A stretch of 64,000 nt of DNA, from the NCBI GenBank assembly GCA_026874595.1, contig CM049310.1:4834001-4898000 (forward strand), given 5' to 3'. The position numbers and the translations under genes are program-made. The DNA comes from Sipunculus nudus. Lineage: Eukaryota; Annelida; Sipuncula; Golfingiida; Sipunculidae. The notes beneath the pieces were generated by a model. That model saw only the letters and a list, made by a program, of their open reading frames with translations, had not been told where the DNA came from and did no database searches. Positions 56,801 to 64,000 of the stretch are shown piece by piece; position 1 is the first letter of the stretch, and the number at the start of each line of letters is the position of its first letter.

Positions 56801-59800
56801 ACACAGTCATCCACACGAATACATTAAAGATAGAGCAGAAGGTCAGAAACACGGTCATCCACACGAATACATTAAAGATAGAGCAGAAAGTCAGAGACAC
56901 AGTGATCCACACGAATACATTAAAGATAGAGCAGAAGGTCAGAGACACAGTGATCCACACGAATACATTAAAGATAGAGCAGAAAGTCAGAGACACAGTC
57001 ATCCACACGAATACATTAAAGATAGAGCAGAAGGTCAGAGACAGTGATCCACACGAATACATTAAAGATAGAGCAGAAGGTCAGAGACACAGTGATCCAC
57101 ACGAATACATTAAAGATAGAGCAGAAGGTCAGAGACAGTGATCCACACGAACACATTAAAGATAGAGCAGGCAGGCAGAGACACAGTCATCCACACGAAT
57201 ACAATAAAGACAGAGCAGAAAGTCAGAGACAGTGATCAACACGAATACATTAAAGATAGAGCAGAAAGTCAGAGACACAGCCATCTACACGACTACATTA
57301 AAGATAGAGCAGAAGGTCAGAGACACAGTGATCAACACGAATACATTAAAGATAGAGCAGAAGGTCAGAGACACAGTCATCCACACGAATACAATAAAGA
57401 TAGAGTAGAAAGTCAGAGACACAGTCATCCACACGAATACATTAAAGACAGAGCAGAAAGTCAGAGACACTGTCATCCACACGAATACACTAAAGATAGA
57501 GCAGAAGGTCAGAGACACAGTGATCCACACGAATACATTAAAGATAGAGCAGAAGGTCAGAGACAGTGATCCACACGAACACATTAAAGATAGAGCAGGC
57601 AGGCAGAGACACAGTCATCCACACGAATACATTAAAGATAGAGCGGAAAGTCAGAGACAGTGATCAACACGAATACATTAAAGATAGACCAGAAGGTCAG
57701 AGACACAGTCATCCACACGAATACATTAAAGATAGAGCAGGCAGGCAGAGACACAGTCATCCACACGAATACAATAAAGATAGAGTAGAAAGTCAGAGAC
57801 ACAGTCATCCACATGAATACATTAAAGATAGAGCAGAAAGTCAGAGACACAGTCATCCACACGAATACATTAAAGATAGAGCAGAAGGTCAGAGACACAG
57901 TGAATCACACGAATACATTAAAGATAGAGCAGAAAGTCAGAGACACAGTCATCCACACGAATACATTAAAGATAGAGCAGAAGGTCAGAGACATAGTGAA
58001 CCACACGAATACATTATAGATAGAACAGAAAGTCAGAGACACAGTCATCCACACGAATACATTAAAGATAGAGCAGAAGGTCAGAGACACAGTGATCCAC
58101 ACGAATACATTAAAGATAGAGCAGAAAGTCAGAGACACAGTGAACCACACGAATACATTAAAGATAGAGCAGAAGGTCAGAGACACAGTGATCCACAGGA
58201 ATACATTAAAGATAGAGCAGAAAGTCAGAGACACAGTCATCCACAAAAATACATTAAAGATAGAGCAGAAGGTCAGAGACACAGTGATCAACACGAATAC
58301 ATAAAAGATAGAGCAGAAAGTCAGAGACACAGTCATCCACACGAATACATTAAAGATAGAGCAGAAGGTCAGAGACACGGTCATCCACACGAATACATTA
58401 AAGATAGAGCAAAAGGTCAGAGACACAGTCATCCACACGAAAACATTAAAGATAGAGCAGAAAGTCAGAGACACAGTCATTCACACGAATACATTAAAGA
58501 TAGAGCAGAAGGTCAGAGACAAAGTGATCCACACGAATACATTAAAGATAGAGCAGAAGGTCAGAGACACAGTGATCCACACGAATACATTAAAGATAGA
58601 GCAGAAAGTCAGAGACACAGTCATCCACACGAATACATTAAAGACAAAGCAGAAAGTCAGAGACACAGCCATCTACACGAATACATTAAAGATAGAGCAG
58701 AAGGTCAGAGACACAGTCATCCACACGAATACATTAAAGATAGAGCAGAAAGTCAGAGACACAGTCATCCACACGAATACATTAAAGATAGAGCAGAAGG
58801 TCAGAGACACAGTCATCCACAGGAATACATTAAAGATAGAGCAGAAAGTCAGAGACACAGTGATCCACACGAATACATTAAAGATAGAGCAGAAAGTCGG
58901 AGACACAGTGATCCACACGAATGCATTAAAGATAGAGCAGAAGGTCAGAGACAGTGATCCACACGAATACATTAAAGATAGAGCAGAAGGTCAGAGACAC
59001 AGTCATCCACAGGAATACATTAAAGATAGAGCAGAAAGTCAGAGACACAGTGATCCACACGAATGCATCAAAGATAGAGCAGAAAGTCGGAGACACAGTG
59101 ATCCACACGAATGCATTAAAGATAGAGCAGAAGGTCAGAGACAGTGATCCACACGAATACATTAAAGATAAAGCAGAAAGTCAGAGACACAGTGATCTAC
59201 ACGAATACATTAAAGATAGAGCGGAAGGTCAGAGACACAGTGATCCACACGAATACATGAAAGATAGAGCAGAAAGTCAGAGACACAGTCATCCACACGA
59301 ATACATTAAAGATAGTGCAGAAGGTCAGAGACAGTGATCCACACGAATACATTAAAGATAGAGCAGAAAGTCAGAGACACGGTCATCCACACGAATACAT
59401 TAAAGATAGAGCAGGGAGGCAGAGACACAGTCATCCACAAGAATACATTAAAGATAGAGCAGAAAGTCAGAGACAGTGATCAACACGAATACATTAAAGA
59501 TAGAGCAGAAAGTCAGTGACATAGTGAACCACACGAATACATTGAAGATAGAGCAGAAGGTCAGAGACATAGTGATCAACACGAATACATTAAAGATAGA
59601 GCAGACGGTCAGAGACACAGTCATCCACACGAATACAATAAAGATAGAGTAGAAAGTCAAAGACACAGTCATCCACACGAATACATTAAAGATAGAGCAG
59701 AAAGTCAGAGACACAGTCATCCACACGAATACATTAAAGATAGAGCAGAAGGTCAGAGACACAGTGAACCACACGAATACATTAAAGATAGAGCAGAAAG

Positions 59801-62800
59801 TCAGAGACACAGTCATCCACACGAATACAGTAAAGATAGAGCAGAAAGTCAGAGACATAGTGAACCACACGAATACATTATAGATAGAACAGAAAGTCAG
59901 AGACACAGTCATCCACACGAATACATTAAAGATAGAGCAGAAGGTCAGAGAGACAGTGATCCACACGAATACATTAAAGATAGAGCAGAAAGTCAGAGAC
60001 ACAGCCATCCACACGAATACATTAAAGACAGAGCAGAAAGTCAGAGACACAGCCATCTACACGAATACATTAAAGATAGAGCAGAAGGTCAGAGACACAG
60101 TCATCCACACGAATACATTAAAGATAGAGCAGAAAGTCAGAGACACAGTCATCCACACGAATACATTAAAGATAGAGCAGAAGGTCAGAGACACAGTGAT
60201 CCACAGGAATACATTAAAGATAGAGCAGAAAGTCAGAAACACAGTGAACCACACGAATACATTAAAGATAGAGCAGAAAGTCAGAGACACAGTGATCCAC
60301 ACGAATACATTAAAGATAGAGCAGAAGGTCAGAGACAGTGATCCACACGAATACATTAAAGATAGAGCAGAAAGTCAGAGACACAGTCATCCACACGAAT
60401 ACATTAAAGATAGAGCAGAAAGTCAGAGACACAGTCATCCACACGAATACATTAAAGATAGAGCAGAAGGTCAGAGACACAGTGATCCACACGAATACAT
60501 TAAAGATAGAGCAGAAGGTCAGAGACACAGTGATCCACACGAATACATTAAAGATAGAGCAGAAGGTCAGAGACACAGTGATCAACACGAATACATTAAA
60601 GATAGAGCAGAAAGTCAGAGACACAGTCATCCACACGAATACATTAAAGATAGAGCAGGGAGGCAGAGACACAGTCATCCACAAGAATACATTAAAGATA
60701 GAGCAGAAAGTCAGAGACAGTGATCAACACGAATACATTAAAGATAGAGCAGAAAGTCAGAGACATAGTGAACCACACGAATACATTAAAGATAGAGCAG
60801 AAGGTCAGAGACACAGTGATCAACACGAATACATTAAAGATAGAGCAGACGGTCAGAGACACAGTCATCCACACGAATACAATAAAGATAGAGTAGAAAG
60901 TCAAAGACACAGTCATCCACACGAATACATTAAAGATAGAGCAGAAAGTCAGAGACACAGTCATCCACACGAATACATTAAAGATAGAGCAGAAGGTCAG
61001 AGACACAGTGAACCACACGAATACATTAAAGATAGAGCAGACGGTCAGAGACACAGTCATCCACACGAATACAATAAAGATAGAGTAGAAAGTCAAAGAC
61101 ACAGTCATCCACACGAATACATTAAAGATAGAGCAGAAGGTCAGAGACAGTGATCCACACGAATACATTAAAGATAAAGCAGAAAGTCAGAGACACAGTG
61201 ATCTACACGAATACATTAAAGATAGAGCAGAAGGTCAGAGACACAGTGATCCACACGAATACATGAAAGATAGAGCAGAAAGTCAGAGACACAGTCATCC
61301 ACACGAATACATTAAAGATAGTGCAGAAGGTCAGAGACAGTGATCCACACGAATACATTAAAGATAGAGCAGAAAGTCAGAGACACAGTCATAAACACGA
61401 ATACATTAAAGATAGAGCAGAAAGTCAGAGACACAGTCATCCACACGAATACATTTAAGATAGAGCAGAAGGTCAGAGACACGGTCATCCACACGAATAC
61501 ATTAAAGATAGAGCAGAAGGTCAGAGACATAGTGAACCACACGAATACATTATAGATAGAGCAGAAAGTCAGAGACACAGTCATCCACACTAATACATTA
61601 AAGATAGAGCAGAAGGTCAGAGACACAGTGATCCACACGAATACATTAAAGATAGAGCAGAAAGTCAGAGACACAGTCATCCAGACGAATACATTAAAGA
61701 TAGAGCAGAAAGTCAGAGACACAGTCATCCACACGAATACATTAAAGATAGAGCAGAAGGTCAGAGACAGTGATCCACACGAATACATTAAAGACAGAGC
61801 AGAAAGTCAGAGACACAGTCATCCACACGAATACATTAAAGATAGAGCAGAAGGTCAGAGACACAGTGATCCACACGAATACATGAAAGATAGAGCAGAA
61901 AGTCAGAGACACAGTCATCCACACGAATACATTAAAGATAGAGCAGAAGGTCAGAGACACGGTCATCCACACGAATACATTAAAGATAGAGCAGGGAGGC
62001 AGAGACACAGTCATCCACAAGAATACATTAAAGATAGAGCAGAAAGTCAGAGACAGTGATCAACACGAATACATTAAAGATAGAGCAGAAAGTCAGAGAC
62101 ATAGTGAACCACACGAATACATTGAAGATAGAGCAGAAGGTCAGAGACACAGTGATCAACACGAATACATTAAAAATAGAGCAGACGGTCAGAGAAACAG
62201 TCATCCACACGAATACAATAAAGATAGAGTAGAAAGTCAAAGACACAGTCATCCACACGAATACATTAAAGATAGAGCAGAAAGTCAGAGACACAGTCAT
62301 CCACACGAATACATTAAAGATAGAGCAGAAGGTCAGAGACACAGTGAACCACACGAATACATTAAAGATAGAGCAGAAAGTCAGAGACACAGTCATCCAC
62401 ACGAATACATTAAAGATAGAGCAGAAAGTCAGAGACATAGTGAACCACACGAATACATTATAGATAGAACAGAAAGTCAGAGACAGTCATCCACACGAAT
62501 ACATTAAAGATAGAGCAGAAGGTCAGAGAGACAGTGATCCACACGAATACATTAAAGATAGAGCAGAAAGTCAGAGACACAGCCATCCACACGAATACAT
62601 TAAAGACAGAGCAGAAAGTCAGAGACACAGCCATCTACACGAATACATCAAAGATAGAGCAGAAGGTCAGAGAGACAGTGATCCACACGAATACATTAAA
62701 GATAGAGCAGAAGGTCAGAGACACAGTGATCCACACGAATACATTAAAGATAGAGCAGAAAGTCAGAGACACAGTCATCCACACGAATACATTAAAGATA

Positions 62801-64000
62801 GAGCAGAAGGTCAGAGACAGTGATCCACACGAATACATTAAAGATAGAGCAGAAGGTCAGAGACACAGTGATCCACACGAATACATTAAAGATAGAGCAG
62901 AAGGTCAGAGACAGTGATCCACACGAACACATTAAAGATAGAGCAGGCAGGCAGAGACACAGTCATCCACACGAATACAATAAAGACAGAGCAGAAAGTC
63001 AGAGACAGTGATCAACACGAATACATTAAAGATAGAGCAGAAAGTCAGAGACACAGCCATCTACACGAATACATTAAAGATAGAGCAGAAGGTCAGAGAC
63101 ACAGTGATCAACACGAATACATTAAAGATAGAGCAGAAGGTCAGAGACACAGTCATCCACACGAATACAATAAAGATAGAGTAGAAAGTCAGAGACACAG
63201 TCATCCACACGAATACATTAAAGACAGAGCAGAAAGTCAGAGACACTGTCATCCACACGAATACACTAAAGATAGAGCAGAAGGTCAGAGACACAGTGAT
63301 CCACACGAATACATTAAAGATAGAGCAGAAGGTCAGAGACAGTGATCCACACGAACACATTAAAGATAGAGCAGGCAGGCAGAGACACAGTCATCCACAC
63401 GAATACATTAAAGATAGAGCGGAAAGTCAGAGACAGTGATCAACACGAATACATTAAAGATAGACCAGAAGGTCAGAGACACAGTCATCCACACGAATAC
63501 ATTAAAGATAGAGCAGGCAGGCAGAGACACAGTCATCCACACGAATACAATAAAGATAGAGTAGAAAGTCAGAGACACAGTCATCCACATGAATACATTA
63601 AAGATAGAGCAGAAAGTCAGAGACACAGTCATCCACACGAATACATTAAAGATAGAGCAGAAGGTCAGAGACACAGTGAATCACACGAATACATTAAAGA
63701 TAGAGCAGAAAGTCAGAGACACAGTCATCCACACGAATACATTAAAGATAGAGCAGAAGGTCAGAGACATAGTGAACCACACGAATACATTATAGATAGA
63801 ACAGAAAGTCAGAGACACAGTCATCCACACGAATACATTAAAGATAGAGCAGAAGGTCAGAGACACAGTGATCCACACGAATACATTAAAGATAGAGCAG
63901 AAAGTCAGAGACACAGTGAACCACACGAATACATTAAAGATAGAGCAGAAGGTCAGAGACACAGTGATCCACAGGAATACATTAAAGATAGAGCAGAAAG
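32874..64000. repeat. Higher-order repeat region, ~6.4-6.7-kb superunits
   Basis: One marker unit series starts at 32,874; 39,560; 46,008; 56,232 and 62,534. A second starts at 34,208; 40,656; 47,342; 57,566 and 63,342. Spacings are 6,686, 6,448, 10,224 and ~6,302 bp. Differences between superunits are whole numbers of units: 238 bp = 4x48+46, and 526 bp = 10x48+46. Inside a superunit a ~2.6-kb block occurs twice (35,758 and 38,386; 42,110 and 44,738). Confidence 0.8.
47681..53324. repeat. 2,870-bp tandem duplication inside one superunit
   Basis: Blocks starting at 47,681, 48,257, 48,300 and 49,082 recur at 50,551, 51,127, 51,170 and 51,952, always 2,870 bp later, with nearly identical variants including rare ones (AGTCATAGACAC; ACACGAAAACATT). 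2,870 bp equals 55 units of 48 plus 5 of 46. It explains most of the one long superunit spacing (10,224 bp). Confidence 0.85.

Larger units (their letters stand above)
26488..64000. repeat. 48-bp satellite array, >37.5 kb (~780 units), continues past the window
   Basis: Every unit contains a close variant of ACGAATACATTAAAGATAG and CAGAGACACAG. The base period is 48 bp. The usual variants are GAAAGT or GAAGGT in the middle and CATCC, GATCC, GAACC or GATCAA at the junction. Rarer ones are AATACAATAAAG with GTAGAAAG, CATTATAGATAG, GCAGGCAGGCAG and GCAGGGAGGCAG. 46-bp units lacking AC (CAGAGACAGTG) recur from about 30,625 onward. GC is ~40%, A is about three times T on the + strand, and there is one CpG per unit. 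With no stop in two forward frames and one reverse frame, the array reads as long 16-residue repeats (HPHEYIKDRAESQRHS or its +1 frame; VSLTFCSIFNVFVWMT on the minus strand). These begin at GTG or inside the array, so I treat them as non-coding satellite. Confidence 0.97.

Noticed and set aside
26488-64000. CRISPR array
   Set aside because: Units are contiguous with no unique spacers, and the context is eukaryotic.
26488-64000. CENP-B box in the satellite unit
   Set aside because: The minus-strand TTCGTGTGGATGAC lacks the A and CGGG positions of the consensus.

Overview
The window is eukaryotic and almost certainly metazoan. It is AT-rich, repeat-dense, and holds only split exon-like fragments of one possible host gene. 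The repeats include a non-LTR retrotransposon of the CR1/L2/Jockey type with an SGNH-esterase ORF1, a Ty3/Gypsy LTR retrotransposon, MITE-like inverted repeats, and a very long satellite. The mix fits a marine invertebrate, perhaps a mollusc or other lophotrochozoan. That is a weak inference, and nothing here fixes the species.

Layout. 1-6467: non-coding DNA with a strong 23-bp hairpin (520-589), a diverged ~340-bp tandem repeat family, a TA/GA microsatellite and MITE-like elements. 6468-6579: a candidate + strand exon. 7380-8383: short repeat families, then a 64-bp minisatellite. 8384-13014: a decayed, 5'-truncated LINE on the minus strand, inserted inside that minisatellite, which resumes at 13015-13758. 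14077-14942: three more candidate + strand exons. 15156-24787: a 9.6-kb Ty3/Gypsy element on the minus strand with nearly identical 206/207-bp LTRs, PBS, PPT and 4-bp target duplication. 25450-25753: a candidate terminal exon. 26488-64000: an unbroken 48-bp satellite, about 780 units, running off the window end.

The Gypsy element is the most gene-like object. Gag and Pol are probably joined by -1 frameshifting at GGGTTTA. Pol has protease, RT, RNase H and a DD35E integrase, with one apparent 1-nt frameshift before the GPY/F tail. Where an env gene might be expected there is a third ORF with a Cys/His zinc-finger-like N-terminus and a TatD-type metal-dependent nuclease domain that keeps all expected metal ligands. 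That cargo gene is the best candidate for an unusual system here.

The satellite is the largest feature. Its 48-bp unit is a multiple of three and lacks stops in two forward frames and one reverse frame, so it yields long spurious ORFs of up to 1423 codons. It has nested higher-order structure: a 1008-bp duplication near the left edge, ~6.4-6.7-kb superunits further right, and a 2870-bp tandem duplication inside one superunit. The length differences I checked are whole numbers of 48- and 46-bp units, as unequal exchange in register would produce.
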